DNA of 16,570 nt from Paludibacteraceae bacterium (GCA_023227695.1 JALNVE010000034.1:1-16570), one strand, 5' to 3'. Positions 1-7,936 are shown, counted from the stretch's first letter. Translations and numbers: made by a program. The notes: generated from the sequence alone by a model not told the origin.

Positions 1-122
1 GTCTTTCCCGCTCCACTTGGACCCATAATGGTGACGAATTCTCCTTTCTGAACATTTATGTTGACGTTTTTTAAAACGTTCAACTGTCCAAAACTCTTAT
101 TAATATTATTTGCTTTTATCAT
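1..122 (-). CDS. lolD: ABC transporter ATP-binding protein, LolD-like (N-terminal part only)
   Basis: Reading leftward from ATG at 122-120 gives 40 codons before the window ends. The peptide starts MIKANNINKSFGQLNVLK and continues to GEFVTIMGPSGAGK, a Walker A (P-loop) motif at about residues 33-40. The order (short first strand, SFG, VLKN, GE-V-I-GPSGAGK) is typical of ATPases of the LolCDE/MacB class, which power extraction of lipoproteins from the inner membrane or similar mechanotransmission. The LolD assignment is inference from N-terminal resemblance; the signature, Walker B and H-loop lie outside the window. The start codon lies inside the 3' end of dacA (17-nt overlap), which suggests translational coupling in a folP-dacA-ATPase operon. 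It could be another ABC ATPase of the same superfamily. Confidence 0.7.
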   Translation of the reverse strand, partial: MIKANNINKSFGQLNVLKNVNINVQKGEFVTIMGPSGAGK

Positions 123-894
123 TAGTGTTGAATTTGTTGGAAAGAATTTTCTCTAATTCTTCTGGTGTCAATTTCAATTTGAACTCACCAGCCTCGCTAA
201 CCGAAATGTTGCCAGTTTCTTCTGATACAATGATGGCCAGTGCATCTGTTTTTTCCGATATGCCCAAGGCAGCTCTGTGTCTTAATCCTAATTCTTTTGG
301 AATGTCGAGATTGTGAGTTACGGGCAGAATACAGCCGGCAGAAACAATCTTATTGCCGATGATAATCGTGGCTCCGTCGTGAAGAGGGGAGTTTTTGAAG
401 AAAATGTTTTCAATCAGTCTGGAGTTTATATCAGCATTGATAATGTCTCCTGTAGCAATGATCGATTCCAAAGACATCTGTTTTTGTATGACAATAAGAG
501 CACCTACTTTTCCTTTGGACAAGCTTTTGCAAGCAAGAACGAGCTGCATAATCTCTCCATTTACCATGCTGTTCTTGTTCGTTGGAAAAAATTTGCTTGC
601 CATTCTTGTAAAGAAATTTTTTCTGGAACCCAAAATGGAGAGTGACCTTCTGATTTCATCTTGGAAAAGAACGATGATAGCGATGACGCCTACGTTTACA
701 ATCTGGTTCATTATGGCTCCTAAAAGCTGCATCTGAAACACGAATGTGACAACAAGCCATATCACAACAAAAGTAAGGATGCCAATAAATACCCTTATAA
801 CAGTGGTTCCATTTAACATCTTATATGTCTTATATAGCAAGTATGCAACAATAAGAATGTCGATGATGTCTACTAATCGTATTCCAAATCTCAT
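106..894 (-). CDS. dacA: Diadenylate cyclase (CdaA/DacA type), c-di-AMP synthase
   Basis: A 262-residue protein that should condense two ATP molecules into cyclic di-AMP at the inner membrane. Three hydrophobic segments (about residues 8-26, 31-52 and 60-78) precede the DAC domain (about 80-235), the CdaA architecture. The two signature motifs are intact: DGA in SPLHDGATI (about 173-175) and RHR in GLRHRAALG (about 205-207), which bind ATP and metal in this family. Length fits CdaA (about 260-275 aa). It lies 29 bases downstream of folP in the same direction and overlaps the next gene by 17 nt, so it is probably the middle gene of an operon driven from the folP promoter. A folP-cdaA pairing is, to my knowledge, common in Bacteroidota. 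No CdaR-like regulator is next to it. The start is at the MRFG ATG; no Shine-Dalgarno is visible. Confidence 0.95.
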   Translation of the reverse strand: MRFGIRLVDIIDILIVAYLLYKTYKMLNGTTVIRVFIGILTFVVIWLVVTFVFQMQLLGAIMNQIVNVGVIAIIVLFQDEIRRSLSILGSRKNFFTRMASKFFPTNKNSMVNGEIMQLVLACKSLSKGKVGALIVIQKQMSLESIIATGDIINADINSRLIENIFFKNSPLHDGATIIIGNKIVSAGCILPVTHNLDIPKELGLRHRAALGISEKTDALAIIVSEETGNISVSEAGEFKLKLTPEELEKILSNKFNTNDKSK

Positions 895-923
895 AATGAA
901 TGAAATTATATACCTATATTATA

Positions 924-1775
924 TTATATAGTCAACTTTTTTGCTGAGCAATTGTTTAGCTCTTTGTGGATTTTTACAACTTCTACAGCCTCTTTGACAT
1001 CGTGTACCCTGATTATGTTTGCACCTTTCATTAAAGCGACAGAGTTGAGTACGGATGTGCCGTTGAGACTCTCGGTTGGAGACGAATCCAATAATTGCCA
1101 GATCATTCTTTTTCTTGAAAAACCCACAAGAATAGGCATTTTGAAAATTGAAAATGCCTCCAGATTATCCAAAAGCTCGTAGTTCTGATCAATCGTCTTG
1201 GAAAATCCGAATCCAGGGTCTAATATAATATCTTTGACGCCAAGAAGTCTCAGCTTTTCTGTTTTTTCTGCAAAATACATAAAAATTTCTTTCATGAAGT
1301 CGGAATAGTGGGTGTTTGTAGTCATGTTTTGAGGATTTCCTTTCATGTGCATTAATATATAAGGTACACCCAACTTGGCAACCGTCTCGAACATTTTGTT
1401 GTCAATCTCGCCTCCTGATATGTCGTTAATAATAGATGCTCCGCATTCAGTAACGCATTTTTCTGCAACTTTAGCTCTGAATGTATCGATGGAAATAGGT
1501 ACTTCTGGGAATGCCGTCCTTATTATATTAGCGGCGTTGGTTACTCGGTGCAGCTCTTCTTCCTCTGAAACTTCGTCGCACCCTGGTCGTGACGAATATC
1601 CGCCTATGTCAATGATTTTTCCTCCTTGCAAGACAATCTCTTCTGCACGTTTTAAAATACTTTTGTTATCCGTGCATCTACTGTTCTCATAAAAAGAATC
1701 TGGAGTGACGTTTAAAATGCCCATTACTATAGGTTCTTTCAATTCCCAAATCAAACCATTAGCGTTAAAATTCAT
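924..1775 (-). CDS. folP: Dihydropteroate synthase
   Basis: A 283-residue protein that joins p-aminobenzoate to 6-hydroxymethyl-7,8-dihydropterin diphosphate to make dihydropteroate in cytoplasmic folate synthesis; it is the sulfonamide target. The TIM-barrel motifs appear in order: GILNVTPDSF (about 19-28), IGGYSSRPG (57-65), SIDT (95-98), IND (116-118), LMHMKG (141-146), LDPGFGFSKT (185-194), GFSRK (218-222) and IRVHD at the end (255-259). Length is normal for FolP. I chose the ATG at 1775. The frame stays open to an ATG at 1958, but those extra 61 residues are an unconserved K/N/F/L-rich stretch that would run through the promoter region. It is the first gene of a leftward run with dacA and an ABC ATPase, with a -7 element at 1838-1831 giving a leader of about 50 nt. 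Residue 61-62 is SS where many homologues have ST, a conservative change. Confidence 0.96.
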   Translation of the reverse strand: MNFNANGLIWELKEPIVMGILNVTPDSFYENSRCTDNKSILKRAEEIVLQGGKIIDIGGYSSRPGCDEVSEEEELHRVTNAANIIRTAFPEVPISIDTFRAKVAEKCVTECGASIINDISGGEIDNKMFETVAKLGVPYILMHMKGNPQNMTTNTHYSDFMKEIFMYFAEKTEKLRLLGVKDIILDPGFGFSKTIDQNYELLDNLEAFSIFKMPILVGFSRKRMIWQLLDSSPTESLNGTSVLNSVALMKGANIIRVHDVKEAVEVVKIHKELNNCSAKKLTI

Positions 1776-1826
1776 CTTAGAAAGTGGATTATTAAAAAAA
1801 ACTAAAAAATATTCGTGAAATTCTTT

Positions 1827-1855
1827 TTTGCAAAGATAGAAAATATATATCTTTG
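1827..1855 (+). promoter_or_regulatory. Bacteroidota-type promoter for the gldJ-like gene
   Basis: TTTG at 1827-1830 and TATCTTTG at 1848-1855 resemble the -33 and -7 elements, with a 17-nt spacer, slightly shorter than the usual 19-21. Transcription would start near 1862, giving a leader of about 110 nt before the ATG at 1973. The -7 element is the mirror image of the folP -7 element (CAAAGATA, 9-nt spacer, TATCTTTG), so the two promoters are back to back. This is a motif-based prediction only. Confidence 0.45.
1831..1838 (-). promoter_or_regulatory. Bacteroidota-type -7 element for folP-dacA
   Basis: On the minus strand 1838-1831 reads TATCTTTG followed by C, matching the Bacteroidota -7 consensus TAnnTTTG. 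It lies about 56 nt upstream of the folP ATG at 1775. The expected -33 TTTG about 19-21 nt further upstream is not clear (TGTGG there), so the strength is uncertain. It forms one arm of an inverted repeat with the opposing element at 1848-1855. Confidence 0.5.
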
Positions 1856-1972
1856 TCCACAGTCTCAGTGAAATTTTAAAATATAAGTTTTTTTTGAGGC
1901 TACGCAATAAAATGCGTAAGTGAGAGTTAATACAATAAATAAAGTAAAATAAATTCATTTAGTATTAGTACT

Positions 1973-3532
1973 ATGAAACACTTAAGGCTTTTTAGGACTG
2001 TAGTATTACTAGCGATCTTAGGAGTGTCGTTAACAGCTTGTGGCGGAAAGAAGAAGCTAAAAGACTCTAAGGAATCCAATGTTACAGGATGGAAGTACAA
2101 CGACAAAAAGAACGGAGGTTTCCAGGTTGTAACTGGTTACAAACAGGATACTCCAGTTGGTATGGTATTTATCCAAGGTGGTACTTTCACCATGGGTCGT
2201 GTGATTGAAGATATTATCGGAGATTGGAACAATATTCCAAGACGTGTTACTGTAAGTTCATTCTATATGGATCAACATGAAATCAGTAATTTGAACTGGA
2301 GAGAGTATACTAATTGGATGAACAATGTGTTCCACAATTCCCGTGAAATTATTGAATCTGTTTATCCAGATACTTTGGTATGGCGTGAGGAGTTGGCTTA
2401 CAATGAGCCTTATTTGGATTTCTATTTCTCTCACGTTGCATACAACTATTATCCAGTAGTTGGTGTGAATTGGGAACAAGCATTTAACTATTGTATTTGG
2501 CGTACCGATCGTGTAAACGAGATGAGAATGGTAGAATCAGGTACTATTCAATATCCTGATTTTCAAGCTTTGAAAGGTAATACAGATGCAAATGATATTG
2601 CTCAGAACCAAGTATTCAATACTTCTAAATATTTGATGAAGAGTGATTACAAACCAACTGAGGGTAAAAAACCTTTGAAGGATGTATATGGAAATGCAAG
2701 AAGAACTAATATGTCTGATGGTGTTCTTCTTCCTAAGTTCCGTCTCCCAACCGAAGCTGAGTGGGAATACGCTGCTTATGGAACAAAGACTATTGAAGGT
2801 GAGGAAAATTACAAGGAGAAAAAGATTTATCCTTGGTATGGTCACCAAATGAGAAATCCAGAGAAGAAGTACAGAGGCGAAATGCAAGCTAACTTCGTTC
2901 GTGGACGAGGTGATATGATGGGTATGGGAGGAAAATTGAATGACCATGCTACAATCACAGCTCCAGTTGATGCATTCTTCCCTAATGAGTTTGGTTTGTA
3001 CAACATGGCAGGAAACGTTAACGAGTGGGTTTTGGATGTATATAGAGTACTTTCAAGCGACGATGTACAAGAGTACAATCCATTCCGTGGTAATGAATAT
3101 GTATCTCCTATCTTTACAGAGAGCACAGTTGACGGTAAGAACATTAAGGTTCCTCAGATTGATAGCTTGGGTCGTGTAATCTTCGCAATCCCTGCTGATA
3201 AGGAAACAGAAATGGACAAATACGTTAGATTGGACGTTCGTAATTATAAAGATGGTGATGCTCAAAGTAGCTTGAATAGAAATTCATGGAAAGAGGTTGC
3301 TGATCCAGATGTTCAAACTAAGAAATTGTATGATCCTGATACTGACGCTGAAGGTTTGTTGACTTCTAAGATTTCTAATGAAACTAGAGTTTACAAAGGT
3401 GGAGGTTGGAAAGACCGTGCTTATTGGTTGAATCCAGGTCAGAGACGTTATCTTAACCAGAAGAAGTCTCGTAGTGACTTAGGTTTCCGTTGCGCAATGA
3501 GTAAGGTAGGTCCTGAAGATGAAGAAAGATAA
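1973..3532 (+). CDS. gldJ: GldJ-like lipoprotein with sulfatase-modifying-factor (FGE-type) fold
   Basis: A 519-residue lipoprotein. A signal peptide (1-22) ends in the lipobox LTAC with Cys23 as the predicted lipidated residue, followed by GGKKKLKDS. The TGWKYNDKKNGGF stretch (38-50) leads into an FGE/SUMF-type domain (about 64-510), recognisable from GMVFIQGGTFTMG near its start, FRLPTEAEWEYAA, NMAGNVNEWVLD, and GGGWKDRAYW with SRSDLGFRCAM at its end. In true formylglycine-generating enzymes the C-terminal region carries two catalytic cysteines in a GGSxxCxxxxC context; here these positions read GGGWKDRAYWL, so the protein is probably structural. GldJ and its paralogue GldK are outer-membrane lipoproteins needed for gliding and type IX secretion. 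I favour GldJ over GldK/PorK because of the TGW-NGGF lead-in and the adjacent murF, and because no porL/porM/porN genes follow. It could still be named GldK-like. A terminator follows immediately. Confidence 0.8.
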   Translation: MKHLRLFRTVVLLAILGVSLTACGGKKKLKDSKESNVTGWKYNDKKNGGFQVVTGYKQDTPVGMVFIQGGTFTMGRVIEDIIGDWNNIPRRVTVSSFYMDQHEISNLNWREYTNWMNNVFHNSREIIESVYPDTLVWREELAYNEPYLDFYFSHVAYNYYPVVGVNWEQAFNYCIWRTDRVNEMRMVESGTIQYPDFQALKGNTDANDIAQNQVFNTSKYLMKSDYKPTEGKKPLKDVYGNARRTNMSDGVLLPKFRLPTEAEWEYAAYGTKTIEGEENYKEKKIYPWYGHQMRNPEKKYRGEMQANFVRGRGDMMGMGGKLNDHATITAPVDAFFPNEFGLYNMAGNVNEWVLDVYRVLSSDDVQEYNPFRGNEYVSPIFTESTVDGKNIKVPQIDSLGRVIFAIPADKETEMDKYVRLDVRNYKDGDAQSSLNRNSWKEVADPDVQTKKLYDPDTDAEGLLTSKISNETRVYKGGGWKDRAYWLNPGQRRYLNQKKSRSDLGFRCAMSKVGPEDEER

Positions 3533-3553
3533 TATTTTAAGTATCTAAATAAG

Positions 3554-3579
3554 AAAAAGCCCCTTTTGGGGGCTTTTTT
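3554..3579 (+). terminator. Rho-independent terminator after the gldJ-like gene
   Basis: AAAAAGCCCC (3554-3563) pairs perfectly with GGGGCTTTTT (3569-3578) across a 5-nt loop, with a run of six T residues at the end. It starts 21 nt after the gldJ-like stop codon and ends 15 nt before the murF ATG. The A-tract on the other side would let it work on both strands. Confidence 0.9.
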
Positions 3580-3594
3580 GCTATGTAATCGGTT

Positions 3595-4866
3595 ATGGAA
3601 ATAAAAGAAATTTATAGTTTGTATAAGGCTCATCCTTCTATTACAACAGATAGTAGGAATTGTCCGGAAAATTCTATCTTTTTTGCAATGAAAGGCGTTT
3701 CATTCAATGGTAATGAATATGCTCAGAAGGCAATAGATAATGGTTGCTCATATGCTTTTGTTGATGAAAAAAAATATGCAAATGGTACGAGCATTTTTTA
3801 TGTGGAAAATTGTTTGTCTACATTACAACAGTTGGCAAAGTTTCATCGTGTGACTTTGGGTACGAAAATTATAGGTATCACAGGAACGAATGGAAAAACA
3901 ACAACCAAGGAATTGGTTTCAGCTGTCCTTCAGAGAAAATACAGTACTTTATATACTCAAGGTAATTTCAACAATCATCTTGGTGTTCCGTTGACATTAC
4001 TTCGCTTGACGTCAGAGCATGAGATTGCTGTTGTTGAAATGGGGGCAAACCATCCTGGTGAGATTAGAGAATTGGTTGAAATTGTAAGGCCAAATTATGG
4101 AATCATTACTAATATAGGTAAAGCTCATTTAGAAGGCTTCGGCTCTTTTGAAGGTGTGATTAAAACCAAGGCTGCTCTGTATGAATTCTTGAGAGAGACA
4201 AACGGAGAAATATTTATCAATTATGATAATGAAATTCTTCAATCTATATCATTAGGAATAAAGGCATTCAAGTTTGGAAAAAACACTAATTATGATGTTG
4301 TAGCTGATATCTACAGTTCTGATCCTTTCTTGTCTGTTGAGTGGGAAGGTAAAATCATTAAAACTCATTTGATTGGTGCATACAACTATGAGAATGTCAT
4401 CGCTGCTATTGCTGTTGGCCGAAAAATGGGTGTCTCTGATGAAGAGATTGTTGCTGCTATTGAGGCATACGAACCCACTAATAACCGTTCTCAGTTTAAA
4501 GACTCTGGTAGAAATCAATTGATCATTGATGCTTATAATGCCAATCCAACAAGCATGAATGCCTCTCTCCATAATTTTCTTCAGATGAACAAACCTAATA
4601 AGATTGTCATTTTAGGTGATATGAAAGAGTTGGGAGCTGATAGCATGCAAGAACATGTTGCCATTGCTGAGTTGCTTAAAAAAAGTGATTTGAAAGATGT
4701 GTTCTTGATCGGTCCATGCTTTATGGAATCGACAGATCAATTTCATCGTTTTGAAACAACAGATGAGTTGATCGATTGGTTGCGTTTGAATCCTATTAAC
4801 AATTCTAATTTGTTGATTAAGGGTTCCAATAGCATGCATTTGACGAAAGTGGTTGATTTGTTATGA
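3595..4866 (+). CDS. murF: UDP-N-acetylmuramoyl-tripeptide--D-alanyl-D-alanine ligase
   Basis: A 423-residue cytoplasmic Mur ligase that adds D-Ala-D-Ala to UDP-MurNAc-tripeptide, the last soluble step of peptidoglycan precursor synthesis. The N-terminal substrate-binding region has TTDSRNCPENSIFFAMKG (about 17-34). The central ATPase has GITGTNGKTTTKEL (94-107), NFNNHLGVPLTLL (124-136), EMGANHPGEI (148-157) and TNIGKAHLEGFGS (172-184). The C-terminal ligase domain has IDAYNANPTSM and ILGDMKELG. Length is at the short end of the usual 430-450, with no break. The start at 3595 fits because the conserved lead-in begins within a few residues of it. Only 15 nt separate the ATG from the upstream terminator, so transcription must come from inside the gldJ-like gene or from read-through. 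The next gene follows after 17 nt. Confidence 0.96.
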   Translation: MEIKEIYSLYKAHPSITTDSRNCPENSIFFAMKGVSFNGNEYAQKAIDNGCSYAFVDEKKYANGTSIFYVENCLSTLQQLAKFHRVTLGTKIIGITGTNGKTTTKELVSAVLQRKYSTLYTQGNFNNHLGVPLTLLRLTSEHEIAVVEMGANHPGEIRELVEIVRPNYGIITNIGKAHLEGFGSFEGVIKTKAALYEFLRETNGEIFINYDNEILQSISLGIKAFKFGKNTNYDVVADIYSSDPFLSVEWEGKIIKTHLIGAYNYENVIAAIAVGRKMGVSDEEIVAAIEAYEPTNNRSQFKDSGRNQLIIDAYNANPTSMNASLHNFLQMNKPNKIVILGDMKELGADSMQEHVAIAELLKKSDLKDVFLIGPCFMESTDQFHRFETTDELIDWLRLNPINNSNLLIKGSNSMHLTKVVDLL

Positions 4867-4883
4867 TTTAAAATAGCATAATT

Positions 4884-5330
4884 ATGTCGGATTTCATCTT
4901 ATTCCTTATTTTCGTATTGGTATGTGTGACTTATTATATTGTTGATAAGAAACGTAAACAGAAAACTTCAGAATCGGTTCATACAGAAGATAATACAAAG
5001 ACTCAAGTAGAAGAAACTTCCAAGTCTAAGCGAAACGATATCGATGGATGTTGTGGTGCTCATGAAGTTTGTGAAAAGGAGACGTTGTTGAATGCGAAAG
5101 TTCAACCTGATTATTATGATGATGAGGAGTTAGATGCTTTCGTCGGTCGTCCGTCCGATTCTTATAATACGAATGAACAGAAACAATTTGAAGACATCTT
5201 CTATACCTTGAAGGAGTATGATGTGGCTGGTTGGTTGAGAAGCTTGCAGCTTAGAAATATAGAGTTGCCGGATTCCCTAAAAGATGAGGCTTTACTTGTA
5301 GTTAGCGAACGCAGATTTAGTAACAAATGA
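4884..5330 (+). CDS. Small membrane-anchored protein with CCGxHxxC motif, function unknown
   Basis: A 148-residue protein I cannot assign to a characterised family. One transmembrane helix (about residues 3-20) is followed by a positively charged KKRKQK stretch, which predicts the C-terminal part in the cytoplasm. A low-complexity T/S/E/K linker (about 27-53) leads to IDGCCGAHEVCEKE, where Cys56, Cys57, His60 and Cys63 form a compact motif that could hold a metal. A second, acidic module (about 75-148) contains YYDDEELDAF and a predicted helical segment with FEDIFYTLKEYDVAGWLRSLQLRNIELPDSL split across it. The start has no clear Shine-Dalgarno. It begins 17 nt after murF and overlaps the LTA-synthase-like gene by ATGA (5327-5330), so coupled translation and a shared envelope-related role are plausible. 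Function is inference from context only. Confidence 0.85.
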   Translation: MSDFILFLIFVLVCVTYYIVDKKRKQKTSESVHTEDNTKTQVEETSKSKRNDIDGCCGAHEVCEKETLLNAKVQPDYYDDEELDAFVGRPSDSYNTNEQKQFEDIFYTLKEYDVAGWLRSLQLRNIELPDSLKDEALLVVSERRFSNK

Positions 5331-7138
5331 AATCAAGACTTATATATATACTTTTTTACTATGTATTTTGGCTTCTTTTTTGTGTGTTGATGAAGCCCAT
5401 CTTTATGCTATTCCATTACAAAGAGTCGTTTCAATATTCTTTATCAGAATGGATAGCTGTTCTAACCCACGGATTCTCGATGGATTTGTCCACATCGGGC
5501 TATTTGTCTGTCTTTGTGGCTCTTTTGATTTTGATATCTTCTTTCTTTAAATCGAATGAATTAATATCCAAAATTATTAAAGTTTATACTTATGTGATAC
5601 TTGCTCTGACGTCCATTCTTTGTACGTCTGACATGTTCCTCTATAAATATTGGGGCTTTAAGATTGATGCTACACCTTTGTTTTATCTAAAGACACCGAA
5701 AGATGCCATGGCAAGCGGAACGACGCCTGAATTCATTGCAGCTTTTTTTATCATTGCAGCGATATTCTTTTTGTTTTTCTTCTTGTTTAAGTATTTTCAT
5801 TCTCGTTTTTTTGATTTCAAACAATCATCTTCATTGACAGCGCTTCCTGCTTTGCTGATTATTGCTGTGATGGTGCTATTGATCAGGGGAGGTGTTAGTG
5901 TGTCTACCATGAACGTAGGACGTGTCTATTTCAGTCATTCTATATTCTTGAACCACTCCGCGATTAATCCGATTTGGAACTTCATCTATTCTTTGTCTAG
6001 AAATGATGAGTTTGCAACTCAATACAGGTTTATGGATGGTTCTGAGGCAGCTTCTCGTTTTGCCCACATGATTGAGTCTCAAAATGACTCTACATCCGTT
6101 CAGCTTCTTACAACACAACGTCCGAATGTCATTGTGGTCATATTGGAAAGCTTTGGATCTGGTATCTGTTCACCATTGGGAGGAGAGAAAAATGTGGCTC
6201 CTAATTTGAACCGATTATTTGAAGAGGGCATATCTTTCACTCACTTTTATGCCAACAGTTTCCGTACAGATAGAGGCCTGGTTTCGATATTTAGCGGCTA
6301 TCCTGCACAGCCTACCACTTCCTTGATGAAGTACCCTAATAAGAGTCAAAACGTGCCTAAATTTCCTCTTTCAATGAAGAGAGCAGGTTATGATCTCTCC
6401 TTCTTTTATGGAGGCGATGAAAACTTTACTAACATGCGTTCTTATCTTATCACATCAGGATTTGAAAAAATCGTTTCCGATAAGGATTTCGAGAAGAAGG
6501 ATATGTCAGAGAAGTGGGGAGCATACGATCATGCATTGTTTAATAAGGTATCTGAGGATTTAAAACAACAGACTTTGACTCCTTTCATGAAGGTTGTCTT
6601 GACTTTGAACAGTCACGAACCTTTTGATGTACCTGTGCATCGTTTTGAAGATAAATACTTGAATTCGGTGGCTTATACAGACAGCTGTTTGGGTGTTTTT
6701 ATCTCGGATTTGAAAAAGAGCAAATGGTGGGATAATACGTTGGTGATTCTTTTGCCAGATCATGCATACAAGCATCCAAATACATTGAAAAACTCCGACG
6801 AAGAGCGCCATCGCATTCCTATGATATGGATTGGCGGAGCCTTAAATAAGACAATGAAGGTTGATAGGTTGTCCTCTCAAATCGACTTGTCAAAAACTTT
6901 GTTGAAACAACTTGGCATAGATGCTTCTGAATACATATTCAGTAAAAATATATTTGGGAAGGATGCACCTGAATTTGCATTTTATGCTTTTAATGATGGA
7001 TTTGGGTTGATTACCCCGAAGGGTATTTCTATATATGATTGTGGCGCAAGTGTTCCCTTGCGGGAAGATGATCCTGGCCTGACGTTAGATGGCAAAGCTT
7101 ATCTACAGTCGCTTTTTGATGATTTAAATAAAAGATAA
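5327..7138 (+). CDS. LTA-synthase-like membrane sulfatase/phosphotransferase
   Basis: A 603-residue inner-membrane enzyme of the LtaS/alkaline phosphatase superfamily. Five hydrophobic helices (about residues 5-28, 55-75, 85-106, 133-155 and 169-187) precede a large extracytoplasmic catalytic domain (about 260-545). The family's metal and nucleophile positions are visible: Glu274 in VVILESFGSG, the likely catalytic Thr314 in FRTDRGLVS, His430 in LNSHEPFDVP, and Asp478/His479 in LLPDHAYKHP. Relatives transfer phosphoglycerol or phosphoethanolamine from phospholipids to glycans or lipids. Gram-negative bacteria lack lipoteichoic acid, so the acceptor here is unknown; a surface glycan, lipid A or glycolipid is possible. 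The start codon overlaps the upstream stop (ATGA). The radical SAM gene begins 18 nt downstream. Confidence in the superfamily is high, in the substrate low. Confidence 0.9.
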   Translation: MKSRLIYILFYYVFWLLFCVLMKPIFMLFHYKESFQYSLSEWIAVLTHGFSMDLSTSGYLSVFVALLILISSFFKSNELISKIIKVYTYVILALTSILCTSDMFLYKYWGFKIDATPLFYLKTPKDAMASGTTPEFIAAFFIIAAIFFLFFFLFKYFHSRFFDFKQSSSLTALPALLIIAVMVLLIRGGVSVSTMNVGRVYFSHSIFLNHSAINPIWNFIYSLSRNDEFATQYRFMDGSEAASRFAHMIESQNDSTSVQLLTTQRPNVIVVILESFGSGICSPLGGEKNVAPNLNRLFEEGISFTHFYANSFRTDRGLVSIFSGYPAQPTTSLMKYPNKSQNVPKFPLSMKRAGYDLSFFYGGDENFTNMRSYLITSGFEKIVSDKDFEKKDMSEKWGAYDHALFNKVSEDLKQQTLTPFMKVVLTLNSHEPFDVPVHRFEDKYLNSVAYTDSCLGVFISDLKKSKWWDNTLVILLPDHAYKHPNTLKNSDEERHRIPMIWIGGALNKTMKVDRLSSQIDLSKTLLKQLGIDASEYIFSKNIFGKDAPEFAFYAFNDGFGLITPKGISIYDCGASVPLREDDPGLTLDGKAYLQSLFDDLNKR

Positions 7139-7156
7139 TTATAGGAGTGGAATTTT

Positions 7157-7930
7157 ATGGCAACATTTCTTTTTGATTCAATAGTTTTTGGTCCGATCAA
7201 GAGTCGTAGATTGGGAATCTCTTTAGGTGTGAATTTGTTACCTTGCAATGTGAAGTTGTGTTCGTTCGATTGCGTTTATTGTGAATGCGGTATGTCAAAG
7301 AAAGGTGAGACAGGTAAACTTCCTACAAGAGAAGAGGTGAAAGATGCTTTGCAGCTTCAACTTTCACAGATGAAGTCTGAAAACAAGAAGTTAGACGTCA
7401 TTACTTTTGCAGGTAATGGAGAGCCAACTTTGCACCATCAGTTTGCGGAGATTATAGACGATGCAATAGAATTGCGAAATGAGTACTTTCCAAATGCCAA
7501 GGTAAGTGTGTTGTCTAATTCGACCATGGTTCACAAACAGAGTGTTTTTGATGCATTGAATAAAGTTGATAATAACATCTTGAAATTGGATTCTGCCATT
7601 GATTCGACGGTTAAGTTGATAGACGACCCTCATTCAACTGATTATTCCGTTGCTTCTATAGTTGAACAATTGATACGTTTTAAAGGAAACTTTATTCTTC
7701 AGACTATCTTTTTGCGTGGTTATGTAAAGGATCGTATCGTTGACAATACCACTGATGAGGAGGTCTCAGCATGGATTGAAGCAGTAAAAGAGATGAATCC
7801 GAAAGAAATTATGATATATGCAATAGACAGAGATACTCCCATCCGTACGCTTGAGAAAATCAGTCATGAGGAGTTGGAGGAGATAGCAGAAAGAGTCCGT
7901 AAGGAAGGCTATAAGGTGGATGTTGCTTAA
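7157..7930 (+). CDS. Radical SAM protein, COG0731 (wybutosine-synthesis-like) type
   Basis: A 257-residue predicted cytoplasmic radical SAM enzyme. The [4Fe-4S]-binding motif is CSFDCVYC (Cys35, Cys39 and Cys42, spacing CX3CX2C), flanked by two extra cysteines at 30 and 44. The SAM-binding glycine motif is AGNGEPTL (about 85-92). The N-terminal VFGPIKSRRLGISLGVNLLP is the lead-in I associate with the COG0731 group often annotated as wybutosine (tRNA) synthesis-like, although bacteria do not make wybutosine and the true substrate is not known. Length is typical of the compact bacterial members. An AGGAG at 7143-7147 lies 9 nt before the ATG, one of the few Shine-Dalgarno sequences in this stretch. 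It sits 18 nt after the LTA-synthase-like gene and 6 nt before the glycosyltransferase, so it is cotranscribed with them. Confidence 0.9.
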   Translation: MATFLFDSIVFGPIKSRRLGISLGVNLLPCNVKLCSFDCVYCECGMSKKGETGKLPTREEVKDALQLQLSQMKSENKKLDVITFAGNGEPTLHHQFAEIIDDAIELRNEYFPNAKVSVLSNSTMVHKQSVFDALNKVDNNILKLDSAIDSTVKLIDDPHSTDYSVASIVEQLIRFKGNFILQTIFLRGYVKDRIVDNTTDEEVSAWIEAVKEMNPKEIMIYAIDRDTPIRTLEKISHEELEEIAERVRKEGYKVDVA

Positions 7931-7936
7931 TTCGTT

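Noticed and set aside
1776..1958. N-terminal extension of folP to the ATG at 1958
   Set aside because: The extra 61 residues are A/T-driven composition (K, N, F, L), not part of the enzyme fold, and would cover the -7 elements. Conserved FolP sequence starts right after the ATG at 1775.
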